A stretch of DNA of 60,525 nt from a virus: the IMG/VR virus record IMGVR_UViG_3300045739_000092, positions 1 to 60,525 of that record; one strand, 5' to 3'. Each line of letters starts with the position of its first letter. Positions within the stretch are counted from its first letter, which is position 1. The position numbers and the translations under genes were made by a program. This document shows positions 39,072 to 45,840 of the stretch, piece by piece. The notes beneath the pieces were generated by a model. That model did not search any database. It saw only the letters and a program-made list of their open reading frames with translations, and was not told the origin of the DNA.

Positions 39072-39769
39072 TGGTCCCGCCACGTAGCGAGTAGGTCGTC
39101 GTCGCGGGCACTAGCGATTCTCTCTACGGTGTCCGCTGCGGACGCCAGAGCTTCCCCGATGAGGTCGCAATCCCAAACGATTGACTCGGCGATGTATCGG
39201 GCCCGCGCGGTTGGGGTGTCTCTTGGATCTGGATCCAATCCCCCTATCGAACTTGCTCCCACTTCGGCGCCGGCGTAGTAGACCGTGACGTCGGCCACGT
39301 AGCTTTCGCCACTTGCCACCACCCATTGCTGACTACGTACCGCTTCGGTGATTCGTTCTTGGATTCGTCCTCGCGACATTCCAGCTTTGCGGTAGTAGTC
39401 CTCTAGGCCGTCAAGACCGCTGGGCACGAACCAATCGGGGAGCTCGCTCGGATTGTGTTGCGTGTAGCCTGCGAGCGGGGGTCCCACTTCGGGCAGTCGT
39501 GGCACGGCGCCCGGTTCCCACTTGTGGGAGAACTCCCCGGCGTAGCTGAGATCTGGATTGAGATCCCTCTCCACGCGGATCGTTACGGTGGTGCCGGCGA
39601 TTTCGAGGATGGTGGCGCGCCCGGTGCCGATGTCCGAAGCGATGGCGTCGACCCATTCGCGTTCGGTGTCGGTGCGCTTGTCTTCGGTGCGTGCCCAACG
39701 GAGCCGTGTCCCCGCCGGCGCGTCTGGGTAGGTCTTGGCGTATTCGTGAGCTCTTGCGATGGTGGTCAT
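39068..39769 (-). CDS. Hypothetical early protein
   Basis: 233 residues from ATG 39769. Residues about 10-90 look like a small beta domain (GTRLRWARTEDKRTDTEREWVD, TVTIRVERD), then YYRKAGMSRGRIQERITEAVRSQQW and VYYAGAEVG, ending with a helical acidic part. No recognised family. ATGA overlaps on both ends. Confidence 0.5.
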   Translation of the reverse strand: MTTIARAHEYAKTYPDAPAGTRLRWARTEDKRTDTEREWVDAIASDIGTGRATILEIAGTTVTIRVERDLNPDLSYAGEFSHKWEPGAVPRLPEVGPPLAGYTQHNPSELPDWFVPSGLDGLEDYYRKAGMSRGRIQERITEAVRSQQWVVASGESYVADVTVYYAGAEVGASSIGGLDPDPRDTPTARARYIAESIVWDCDLIGEALASAADTVERIASARDDDLLATWRDQ

Positions 39770-40098
39770 GACGCCTCGCAGTCGTGCCCGTAGGCCCATT
39801 CTCCGGCGTCGGTGCCGTCGTTTAGGTCGAAGATCCGTCCGCATTCGGGACACTTGACCATCATGTGATTCCCCTTTCCGGTTGTCGTTAGCCAATCGGC
39901 GACTTGCGGCCAGAGGTAGACCCCACCGCGCGACGACCCGACTACCTTCGCGGGGAAGGGTGTCGGGCAGTGGTGGCAACCCTGGCACATTGGATCTTTG
40001 GCGTAGCGGGCGATCCAGTTAGATACTGCCGCTGAGGTGACGCCGGCGCGCTTTGCAATCTCGGTGATCGTCACAAGGTCGTCTGTGTTGACTATCAC
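39766..40098 (-). CDS. HTH protein with C-terminal zinc motif, possible internal start
   Basis: 110 residues, GTG start overlapping the previous stop. VTITEIAKRAGVTSAAVSNWIARY and GGVYLWPQVADWL is a MerR/AlpA-type HTH. The last 32 residues (MMVKCPECGRIFDLNDG...) form a zinc motif and are preceded in DNA by a GAAAGGGGAATC start-associated sequence and two ATGs at 39859-39864, so a separate short product may also be made. Confidence 0.65.
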   Translation of the reverse strand: MIVNTDDLVTITEIAKRAGVTSAAVSNWIARYAKDPMCQGCHHCPTPFPAKVVGSSRGGVYLWPQVADWLTTTGKGNHMMVKCPECGRIFDLNDGTDAGEWAYGHDCEAS

Positions 40099-40301
40099 CG
40101 ACTCGCCCTTCCCCGATCAGCAACCCCGACCGATACGAAGGCATTTAGGGGGAAGAGGTAGAAGATAGCCTCTTGAGCTAGGTCCGGGTAGGCCACGATC
40201 TCCACTTTGTCCCTGTGGTGGCGAACTGCCACGACGGGGACACCTCGAAGTGTGTCGCCCGGCTTCACGAATCCAGCTCGCATCTTGACGGTGCCCCTCA
40301 C
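40095..40301 (-). CDS. Small basic beta-barrel-like protein
   Basis: 68 residues from GTG 40301, overlapping the upstream stop as GTGA. MRAGFVKPGDTLRGVPVVAVRHHRDKVEIVAYPD has the strand-turn pattern of small SH3-like proteins. Function unknown. Confidence 0.5.
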   Translation of the reverse strand: MRGTVKMRAGFVKPGDTLRGVPVVAVRHHRDKVEIVAYPDLAQEAIFYLFPLNAFVSVGVADRGRASR

Positions 40302-40510
40302 TTGCCCGCTCCCCGCTTCCACGCCGCGAAGTTCCGCCGGCGCGTTCGCTCTCTCTCAACCCCGTCCCACCATCGCGCCGGTAGTGCATGTGGAGGCCAT
40401 TGGTCACAGGTGATCGCGTGCTCGGTGAGCTCCGAGAACGCTAGGTGACTTGACCCCATTACGCGCCCGGTTGCGTAGTTCTCATTGGCGTCGGTGCATG
40501 TGAATGCCAT
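40298..40510 (-). CDS. Small hypothetical protein
   Basis: 70 residues from ATG 40510. FTCTDANENYATGRVMGSSHLAFSELTEHAITC then a WWDGVERERTRRRNFAAWKRG basic end. Overlaps the next gene stop by one base. No family. Confidence 0.45.
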   Translation of the reverse strand: MAFTCTDANENYATGRVMGSSHLAFSELTEHAITCDQWPPHALPARWWDGVERERTRRRNFAAWKRGAGK

Positions 40511-40746
40511 TAGGAACCTCTCTCGGATTGCAGCTTCCGTAGGGCAGTGTCGATGTGGGCATCGGTGTAGTTCCACTCATATGGGAATGGCATTCGGCCG
40601 GCGTCGACCGCGTCCCACATCGCGTCCCACCGATACCGCATCGGGCAATCGTGCCGAGATCCGATGCGATCGTGATTGCATTCACCGTGCATTGGCGCCG
40701 TTATGGCACGTCGCATGATGTTTAGGTGTGCATCGGTGATCTTCAC
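40510..40746 (-). CDS. Small His/Cys-containing hypothetical protein
   Basis: 78 residues from GTG 40746 (SD AAAGGGGG). HGECNHDRIGSRHDCPMRYRWDAMWDAV may chelate metal; YTDAHIDTALRKLQSER helix at the end. No family. Confidence 0.5.
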   Translation of the reverse strand: MKITDAHLNIMRRAITAPMHGECNHDRIGSRHDCPMRYRWDAMWDAVDAGRMPFPYEWNYTDAHIDTALRKLQSERGS

Positions 40747-41018
40747 AGATCCCCCTTTCGCGCGACGTCGGTGACCGACTTGACCAACGTGACGTCGGGG
40801 TGTGTGTCCACGTACTGCCACAACGGTTCACCGGTGTAGTCGGGGAGCTTGCCGGCGTCGGCGAGGATTTCGGCGCCCGTCACCAACCATTGGTCCCCGT
40901 AACCGTAGGTCATTGGGGATTTGCCGACTAGCTCCCCGTCCGCGTAGGCGACGGTTGTGTGGTAGGTATTGCCGCCGGTGCGGTCGAACCACCGTCGACC
41001 CAAGATCGTCAAGACCAT
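40743..41018 (-). CDS. Small hypothetical protein
   Basis: 91 residues, ATG after GAAAGGGGAATACGTAA. TYHTTVAYADGELVGKSPMTYGYGDQWLVTGAEILADAGKLPDY is the kind of alpha-beta sequence seen in other small early phage genes of unknown role. Confidence 0.55.
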   Translation of the reverse strand: MVLTILGRRWFDRTGGNTYHTTVAYADGELVGKSPMTYGYGDQWLVTGAEILADAGKLPDYTGEPLWQYVDTHPDVTLVKSVTDVARKGDL

Positions 41019-41071
41019 TTACGTATTCCCCTTTCTCTGAGTCGCATTATGGCAAAGAATGGCGAAGGTTG

Positions 41072-41863
41072 TCAAGTGATTTCTCGGTCGGCGATCAGAC
41101 GCCGGCGGAGGTAGCGGCGAACCTCTCGCCGAATGTCGCCGCCACCGCGCTTCCCCGTGGCGAGGGCTTGCAAGTCGACTCCCGCTACCAACGCAGGGTG
41201 CGGATACCTATCCGCGTACGCGTTTCGTATTAGGGATTGCATGTAATACCTCTCGGCCAGGTGTGACCGAAGGTGGTCCGTGTTGCCGATTTCGTCGCCG
41301 AGAGGTTTCCCGCTGCCGGTGTCGCGTAGTAGGCAGTAGAAACAATCCCCCGCCGGCGCGCTTGCCAAGATCTCACCCGCCGTGGTGGCGTCGATCCCCT
41401 TCACGTAATCCGCGATGAGTCGTTCCGTGGCCGCGTTCTCAGCGTCGATGGTGTCGAAGTTGGGCGCGTCTTCGGGATTGGTCACGGTGCCGGCGTCGGC
41501 GTCGACCGTCATGCCGTCGAAGTATTCCACGTGCCTACCGTGGTCGAAGTCGCTTGACTCGCCGGCGTCGCCGATCCGGGCGAACCATTTGCCCGCACGC
41601 GAGTACACGTAGAAACCGATTGGGGTGAATCGGTTTATGCGGTCTTTCGTGGTGACGGTGCGGTATCCACCGCTATCGACCGTGAAGCTGCCGCCGGTGT
41701 GGTGGGTCACAACGTCGGTAGCGTGAAGTTGCACCGCGATGTCGGTGGATCCCCGGCGAACTAGGCGCGTATTACGTGCCACGATTCGACTGTGCATTCT
41801 GGCGCCGGTGCCGCGATGGTGTAAGGCGGCGTCGGCGTCGGTGTACGTTCTCGGGTCGGTCAT
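41072..41863 (-). CDS. Hypothetical early protein, 263 residues
   Basis: Start ATG 41863 directly behind a GAAAGGGGAATAC element. Beta-rich N-terminal half (TDIAVQLHATDVVTHHTGGSFTVDSGG; FTPIGFYVYSRAGKWFARIGD), Cys pair CFYC near residue 185, helical basic end (REVRRYLRRRLIADREI). The repeated small-barrel look suggests a DNA-mimicking or sensor role only by analogy; not assignable. Confidence 0.5.
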   Translation of the reverse strand: MTDPRTYTDADAALHHRGTGARMHSRIVARNTRLVRRGSTDIAVQLHATDVVTHHTGGSFTVDSGGYRTVTTKDRINRFTPIGFYVYSRAGKWFARIGDAGESSDFDHGRHVEYFDGMTVDADAGTVTNPEDAPNFDTIDAENAATERLIADYVKGIDATTAGEILASAPAGDCFYCLLRDTGSGKPLGDEIGNTDHLRSHLAERYYMQSLIRNAYADRYPHPALVAGVDLQALATGKRGGGDIRREVRRYLRRRLIADREIT

Positions 41864-41878
41864 GTATTCCCCTTTCAC

Positions 41879-42043
41879 TTAGGTGTCGTCGGTTGCACGG
41901 TTGTCGGTAGGATCTTTGCCGGCGTCTTCCGGCGTCTTCCCCGTGGCGCCGTCGAAGTACCGTTGGTGCCGAATGCAATAAAGCTCCCCGTCACCGGTGG
42001 CACGGTTGTCGGTAGGGCATTCGCGGTGGTCGGTCGTTCTCAT
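41879..42043 (-). CDS. Small hypothetical protein with duplicated PTDNRAT
   Basis: 54 residues from ATG 42043. Contains CPTDNRATGDGELYCIRHQRYFDG and ends PTDNRATDDT: a 7-residue segment occurs twice, reflecting duplicated DNA. Cys/His spacing could be a zinc site. Unknown role. Confidence 0.45.
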   Translation of the reverse strand: MRTTDHRECPTDNRATGDGELYCIRHQRYFDGATGKTPEDAGKDPTDNRATDDT

Positions 42044-42228
42044 GACGTGCACCCTTCGTCGTCGTGGTCTTTCGCGTTGGCGCGCATACGGCGCCGAATG
42101 GCGTCGATAGCGTCGCCGTATTGGCGCCACGGTGCACCGACTAGCCTTGCCGCTTCACGTCGGTTGGCGAGTATGCGGATTTCGCCGGCCAGCTCCCGGC
42201 CGAGTCGCTTGTGGGCACAATCGGTCAT
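42040..42228 (-). CDS. Small basic helical protein
   Basis: 62 residues, MTDCAHKRLGRELAGEIRILANRREAARLVGAPWRQYGDAIDAIRRRMRANA: two basic helices able to contact nucleic acid. ATGA overlaps at both ends. Confidence 0.5.
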   Translation of the reverse strand: MTDCAHKRLGRELAGEIRILANRREAARLVGAPWRQYGDAIDAIRRRMRANAKDHDDEGCTS

Positions 42229-42431
42229 GGTGTCACCAACGTGCCGAAACCTTCCAGCATCGCCGGAAGACCATCGCGGCTAGGTCGATAGACCATCACG
42301 TGCACGGATCCGCGCGGATTCACCGCCACCCGCCCGGCGGCGAAGTTTCGCGCGTCGACCAACGTGACGTGCCCGTGCCATTCGAGTTGTCCGGTGCGAT
42401 ACCGGGTGCACGTGGAATAGTTCGCGGTCAT
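42225..42431 (-). CDS. Small hypothetical protein
   Basis: 68 residues; ATG directly after GAAAGGGGATTAC. GQLEWHGHVTLVDARNFAAGRVAVNPRGSVHVMVYRPSRDGLPAML shows beta alternation. No family. Confidence 0.5.
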   Translation of the reverse strand: MTANYSTCTRYRTGQLEWHGHVTLVDARNFAAGRVAVNPRGSVHVMVYRPSRDGLPAMLEGFGTLVTP

Positions 42432-42586
42432 GTAATCCCCTTTCTAGGTCGTGGTCGATAGGTGTCCGTCCGCCGGTGTCCGCAATACGCGCACCGGCGA
42501 ACGGTGACAAGTTTCTCCCGGCGGATGTCTAGACCTTGTGGGGTCCACCGGTGACGGTTGGCGACGGTGCACGGTTGTCGCTTCAC
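42428..42586 (-). CDS. Small zinc-motif protein
   Basis: 52 residues from GTG 42586 (GTGA overlap). RHRWTPQGLDIRREKLVTVRRCAYCGHRRTDTY: one CxxC and flanking His. Starts with the same DNA (GGTGGCACCGTGAAGCGAC) as the next gene upstream. Confidence 0.5.
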   Translation of the reverse strand: MKRQPCTVANRHRWTPQGLDIRREKLVTVRRCAYCGHRRTDTYRPRPRKGIT

Positions 42587-42708
42587 GGTGCCACCGATAC
42601 TGCCGGCGCCGTGGTGGTCGGTGCCGGCGGTGCACAATCGGTCGATAGGCCGGCGCCGACGATGGCGATGAGAACGACGGCGGCGACGTTACGCGCGAGT
42701 CGCTTCAC
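42583..42708 (-). CDS. 41-residue secreted or membrane peptide
   Basis: GTG 42708 overlaps the upstream stop (GTGA). KRLARNVAAVVLIAIVGAGLSTDC is a signal-like helix with a possible but imperfect lipobox, followed by a Pro/Thr/Ala-rich tail. Too short for homology; likely exported. Confidence 0.5.
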   Translation of the reverse strand: MKRLARNVAAVVLIAIVGAGLSTDCAPPAPTTTAPAVSVAP

Positions 42709-43517
42709 GGTGCCACCATCGGTGCCGGCGCGTATGGGCGAATGACGCCGGCGTCGGTGTCGAAGTATCCGCCGTGCACCGAGTAACCGTTGGGCCGTAT
42801 CACCACGGTGAGCGTTGTCGCGACTTCGCGTGTATTGGGGTCGATCACGTTAGACCACTGTGTAAACCCGTGATCCCTCACGCGTTCTATTACGGCCGTG
42901 GTGTCGCCGGCGCCGGCGCGTTCCCACGCGGCGCCGTAGTCGGTGCACGTGACAATGGTGCGGGGAAGCCTTAGGGCACCGAGAAGGGTTTCGGCGTGAG
43001 CAAGTCTGGCGCCGAAGAGTATGTGCACGTCGACGTCGGCGAAGTATTGCCGGCGAAAGTCTTTCGGCAAGTGGTCGGTACGACCTATGTGGTCGGGGAG
43101 TCGGTGTCGGCCAGTGGTATAGGCGACTTCCGTGCCGGTGCCGTCGCACCCTCTACAGGGTATTAGCACCGGATAGGAACGTTGCCGGCCGGTGCCGTTG
43201 CAAGTGGCGCGTCCAGCGTAATCCTGGCACGGTTTCGCGGTTCCACGCGTCTTCCCCGACTTCGCCGAAGAGGGTGAACGGTAGGCTTCCCCCGACTTTC
43301 GGGTAATGCCGTACCCTTTGCACCGCGTGCACGTGACGACTTCGCCAACGTGCCGTGAGGCGTCTAGTTGGTACTCCGCCGGCGGGGAGTCGGTAGGACC
43401 GTATCGGTTGGCGTCGGTGTCGTTGCCGATTCCCCCACAATCGGTGCATGGCACTAGAGGGTAATCGGGGAGCTCATCGGTGATCGGCGCCGGCGCCGGC
43501 GTCGCGTTGTCGGTCAT
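42705..43517 (-). CDS. Protein with DnaJ-type zinc-finger repeats
   Basis: 270 residues from ATG 43517. Four CxxCxGxG-like units: CTDCGGIG, CTRCKGYG, CNGTG and CRGCDGTG, the pattern of the DnaJ cysteine-rich domain, without a J domain. After it, LPDHIGRTDHLP and a beta-rich half. DnaJ-like zinc folds bind unfolded chains or host chaperones. A phage protein with only this part could redirect host chaperone, but that is speculation. Confidence 0.65.
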   Translation of the reverse strand: MTDNATPAPAPITDELPDYPLVPCTDCGGIGNDTDANRYGPTDSPPAEYQLDASRHVGEVVTCTRCKGYGITRKSGEAYRSPSSAKSGKTRGTAKPCQDYAGRATCNGTGRQRSYPVLIPCRGCDGTGTEVAYTTGRHRLPDHIGRTDHLPKDFRRQYFADVDVHILFGARLAHAETLLGALRLPRTIVTCTDYGAAWERAGAGDTTAVIERVRDHGFTQWSNVIDPNTREVATTLTVVIRPNGYSVHGGYFDTDAGVIRPYAPAPMVAP

Positions 43518-43756
43518 GGTGTAGCCTTTCGTCGGTGGCGAAGGGTGAAGCGCTCGGCGTGTGGCGCGCATAGCTCACACTGCCGGCACGTATCGGTTGG
43601 TCGATAGGTGCCACGGAACAACAACGCGTACACGCACGCCGGCGAACACAGGCAACCGATGCACCTATTGCACGTGCACCCTAAGCCTTGTGCCGGAGAA
43701 CGTCGGCCGTGCCAGACGTCGCCGGTGGTGGTGGTGGTGGTGTCGGTGTCGGTCAT
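43514..43756 (-). CDS. Cys-rich small protein
   Basis: 80 residues. GCTCNRCIGCLCSPACVYALLF and CRQCELCAPHAERFTLRHRR give 10 cysteines in two clusters, pointing to two or more zinc sites. N-terminal Thr-rich tail. ATGA overlaps on both sides. Confidence 0.55.
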   Translation of the reverse strand: MTDTDTTTTTTGDVWHGRRSPAQGLGCTCNRCIGCLCSPACVYALLFRGTYRPTDTCRQCELCAPHAERFTLRHRRKATP

Positions 43757-44226
43757 GACGTCACCAAACCGGCGGCATCGGTGAAGCGCTCGGCGTCGAA
43801 CGTGTCGTTAGTGCCGGCAAGAACCTCCGCGAATCGTTCCACCAATCGCCGATGCCAGTCGGTGCCGGCGAAGTCGGCAAGGGTGCCGGCGATGAGCTCG
43901 AAGTGTTGGCGCGTCATGTTCGCCGGCGCCGGATCCGTCGGCCGTGACCATATCGGCCGATGGTCGGTCATGTACTGTGCACACTCACAGTCGGTGAGTA
44001 GGCCGCAGTAATGTTGCACCGCGTAGACTTCCCACAGGCTGCCGGCGCCGGGTCCATCGTTCGCCCATTCGGCGCCGAAGCGCGCAAGGGTGGCGTCGAC
44101 GTGTTCGCCGATAGGAACATCGCCGGCGAAAGCTTTGCCGTCTTCGTCGACGCACCATGTTTCCTCCGCGCCACCATCGCACACAAGCTGTAGCTCGGTG
44201 CAAGTGTTCGTCGGTGATCTAGTCAT
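43753..44226 (-). CDS. Hypothetical early protein, 157 residues
   Basis: N-terminal LQLVCDGGAEETWCVDEDGKAF, middle DCECAQYMTDHRPIW, then a helical FELIAGTLADFAGTDWHRRLVERFAEVL. Acidic overall. No family; translationally coupled to the Cys-rich gene. Confidence 0.5.
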   Translation of the reverse strand: MTRSPTNTCTELQLVCDGGAEETWCVDEDGKAFAGDVPIGEHVDATLARFGAEWANDGPGAGSLWEVYAVQHYCGLLTDCECAQYMTDHRPIWSRPTDPAPANMTRQHFELIAGTLADFAGTDWHRRLVERFAEVLAGTNDTFDAERFTDAAGLVTS

Positions 44227-44230
44227 GCCG

Positions 44231-44380
44231 TCACACTCTCCCTACTAGTTCGGTCGCCGGCGGAATGCCGACAACATCGGTAAGGGTGGAACGATCAGAC
44301 GCGCCGGAGTAGATAGGTGAGTGTTGGCGCCGGAGTGTTCCACCCTTGCCGATGGCGTCGGTATCGGTGGCGTCGGTCAT
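44231..44380 (-). CDS. Small hypothetical protein, leaderless first gene of the leftward operon
   Basis: 49 residues, MTDATDTDAIGKGGTLRRQHS; no SD, but a promoter -10 ends 7 bases before the ATG, so translation from a leaderless mRNA is expected, as is common in actinobacteria. Its coding sequence is otherwise unremarkable. Confidence 0.5.
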   Translation of the reverse strand: MTDATDTDAIGKGGTLRRQHSPIYSGASDRSTLTDVVGIPPATELVGRV

Positions 44381-44387
44381 GGCGCCT

Positions 44388-44416
44388 AATCTACGGCAAA
44401 GGGTGGCACAATGCAA
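44388..44416 (-). promoter_or_regulatory. Promoter for leftward early operon
   Basis: Minus strand TTGCAT (complement of 44411-44416), 17-base spacer, TAGATT (complement of 44388-44393). The -10 ends 7 bases before ATG 44380. It lies at the edge of the GAAGGGTG repeat block. Confidence 0.55.
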
Positions 44417-44940
44417 GTAGAAAGATTTCGCGAAGATTTCGCCGGCGAAGGGTGGAAGGGTGGAAGGGTGGAAGGGTGGAAGGGTGGAAGGGTGCCAGGA
44501 TCTAGGCCGAAAGTCGGCGAAGGGTGAAGACGCCGACGCCGAAAGGGTGAAGACTGCCGGCAAGGGTGAGAATGCCGGCGAAGTCGAAAGGGTGGCGAAA
44601 GGGTGAAGGGTGGAGTGTGGTCGTCGCCACCCTTCCACCCTTACGGCATAGGAAGGGTGAAGGGTGAAGGGTGCCGGCGTCGCTGACTGTGAGCGCGTCG
44701 CCGGCGTGAGAATGGCGAAGGGTGAAGGGTGAAGGGTGGAGGGTGACGACTACAGGGTGAAGGGTGACCGATGCCGGCGAAGGGTGAAGGGTGGCGATGG
44801 CGTCGACGTTGCCGGCGCCGAATCCACGATGATCGGCGAAGGGTGGAAGGGTGCCGGCGAAGGGTGACGACTACAGGGTGAAGGGTGAAGGGTGGAAGAC
44901 GTCGCCGGCGTGGAAGGGTGGAAGGGTGAAGGGTGAAGAC
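44397..44940. repeat. GAAGGGTG iteron-like block
   Basis: About 33 copies of AAGGGTG in 545 bases, mostly as GAAGGGTG or GAAGGGTGA with short spacers; six are perfect tandem copies at 44447-44494, and two near 44627-44641 are inverted. GCCGGCG is interspersed. No convincing gene is present from 44381 to 45145: the only long frames are low-complexity His/Pro/Ser readings of the repeat. Situated upstream of the early operon promoter; possible replication origin or protein-binding array. Confidence 0.8.
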
Positions 44941-45145
44941 GCTAGCGGAGAGTAGGGGCACCCCCACCGAGGGTGGTCGACCCCACACAGGGTGGTAGGA
45001 GTCCCACGCTACAACAACCCTGAACCCTTTTCGCCACTCTTTGCCATATTTCTGACTCAAGTTGCTAACTTGCTCGTTTGTTGGCACAACCCATCGAGTG
45101 TTTACACGCGTTCCCTTGTGCGGGGAGCGGGGTTCAGCCCCCCTC

Positions 45146-45235
45146 CTACGAGCAGCCGGTTGTGCTCCCGCAGTTGAGACAGGTGTGACAGCTTCCGGTA
45201 CGGATCAAGAGGCCACCGCAGGTTCCGCAGACCAT
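45146..45235 (-). CDS. 29-residue zinc-ribbon peptide like the NrdJ C-terminus
   Basis: ATG 45235 with AAAGGAAAG SD. The peptide MVCGTCGGLLIRTGSCHTCLNCGSTTGCS matches the C-terminal zinc ribbon of B12-dependent ribonucleotide reductase (class II), which has CGxxLxRxGxCxxCxxCGxxxGCS. In that enzyme these cysteines ferry reducing equivalents to the active site. Here it is free-standing, without the catalytic subunit in the window. It may be a reduction partner or a modified host-interaction module. Confidence 0.65.
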   Translation of the reverse strand: MVCGTCGGLLIRTGSCHTCLNCGSTTGCS

Positions 45236-45278
45236 GACTTTCCTTTCAGCGAGGGGGCAGGAATCCTACTCGCCGGTC

Positions 45279-45308
45279 TTGGGACGCCGAATGAAAGGTT
45301 GTTAGCAT
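45279..45308 (+). promoter_or_regulatory. Promoter for the small rightward operon
   Basis: TTGGGA (45279-45284), 18-base spacer, TAGCAT (45303-45308), then only 6 bases to the ATG at 45315. No SD is present, so the message would be leaderless. Confidence 0.5.
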
Positions 45309-45314
45309 GTTCGC

Positions 45315-45479
45315 ATGGACGACAAGCCCCCCGTCGCCGACAGGACGAAGACCCTGACGGCTCGGGTGACGCCCGAACTCCACAAACAGGTCAAGTTGGC
45401 CGCTATCGAGGCCGACCTGTCGATGGAGGACTTCGTGAGAAGGGCGGTCAGCGAGAAGATGGCTCGCAAGAGGTCGTAA
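45315..45479 (+). CDS. RHH (Arc/CopG-like) small protein
   Basis: 54 residues. KTLTARVTPELHKQVKLAAIEADLSMEDFVRRAVSEKMARK is a classic ribbon-helix-helix: strand with polar alternation, then two helices. Probably dimeric DNA-binding regulator. Coupled to the next gene by TAATG. Confidence 0.7.
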   Translation: MDDKPPVADRTKTLTARVTPELHKQVKLAAIEADLSMEDFVRRAVSEKMARKRS

Positions 45480-45730
45480 TGGACGAAGCCGCGCTCCGTT
45501 TCGTGACCGTATTCAGCATCACGGTCATGATCGCCATCGCTCTGACCTTCCTGGGGATCGCTTTCTGGTTCCGCGACTACCACAACGGCCTCGAGAGCGA
45601 CAACAAGGAGCTCACCAAGCTCAATCGCGACCTCAAGAGGGAGAACGTGGCTCTTCTGGTCGAGAACAACCGCCTCCGCGACGAGTACATGACGATCCGG
45701 GCCAGATTCCACAAGATTCAAGGCCGATAG
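45479..45730 (+). CDS. Membrane-anchored coiled-coil protein
   Basis: 83 residues. VFSITVMIAIALTFLGIAFWF is a transmembrane helix; ESDNKELTKLNRDLKRENVALLVENNRLRDEY is a heptad coiled coil with alternating L/N. Looks like a small membrane-tethered oligomer. Its start overlaps the RHH stop, so a regulator-membrane pair is possible. Confidence 0.6.
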   Translation: MDEAALRFVTVFSITVMIAIALTFLGIAFWFRDYHNGLESDNKELTKLNRDLKRENVALLVENNRLRDEYMTIRARFHKIQGR

Positions 45731-45736
45731 CCGCTT

Positions 45737-45756
45737 CTATAGCGGACTCGCTATAG
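45737..45756 (+). terminator. Perfect dyad CTATAGCG-GACT-CGCTATAG
   Basis: Eight-bp stem with a GACT loop, six bases after the stop of the coiled-coil gene and 12 bases before the tRNA. The stem is followed by TTCT only, so it may be a weak terminator or processing signal separating mRNA and tRNA. Confidence 0.55.
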
Positions 45757-45768
45757 TTCTGCCTACAC

Positions 45769-45840
45769 CGCGGGGTGGAGCAGAGGCAGCTCGCTTGGCT
45801 CATAACCAGGAGGTCGGGGGTTCGAGTCCCCTCCCCGCTA
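45769..45840 (+). tRNA. tRNA-Met (CAT), possibly initiator-like
   Basis: 72 bases form a full cloverleaf. Acceptor stem GCGGGG/CCCCGC with a C1-U72 mismatch, D stem GAGC/GCTC, anticodon stem CTTGG/CCAGG around CTCATAA (anticodon CAT), T stem GGGGG/CCCCT around TTCGAGT. The unpaired 1:72 pair is a property of initiator tRNAs, but only two of the three usual G-C pairs are at the anticodon stem base. CCA is not encoded (CTA follows). The single tRNA here sits just upstream of the late operon. Confidence 0.85.

Larger units (their letters stand above)
36655..42444 (-). repeat. Second start-associated sequence family, GAAAGGGGAATAC
   Basis: On the minus strand, GAAAGGGGAAT(A)C or a close variant precedes starts at these plus-strand positions: 36655-36665, 39865-39878, 41023-41035, 41865-41877 and 42432-42444. 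Each is 1-6 bases from an ATG and contains the SD. The copy at 39865 lies inside the 39766-40098 frame, in front of two internal Met codons. It is unrelated to the 23-25 kb junction repeat. Confidence 0.65.

Noticed and set aside
44397-44940. CRISPR array
   Set aside because: Units are 7-8 bases, spacing irregular, some inverted, no spacers.
44641-45087. Minus-strand 148-codon frame over the repeat block
   Set aside because: It is a low-complexity HPSPFTLHPS reading of GAAGGGTG repeats with no SD and no domain.
45062-45478. Upstream part of a long plus-strand frame ending at 45730
   Set aside because: The first 139 codons are antisense to the zinc-ribbon gene and out of frame with the RHH gene; the true gene starts at 45479.
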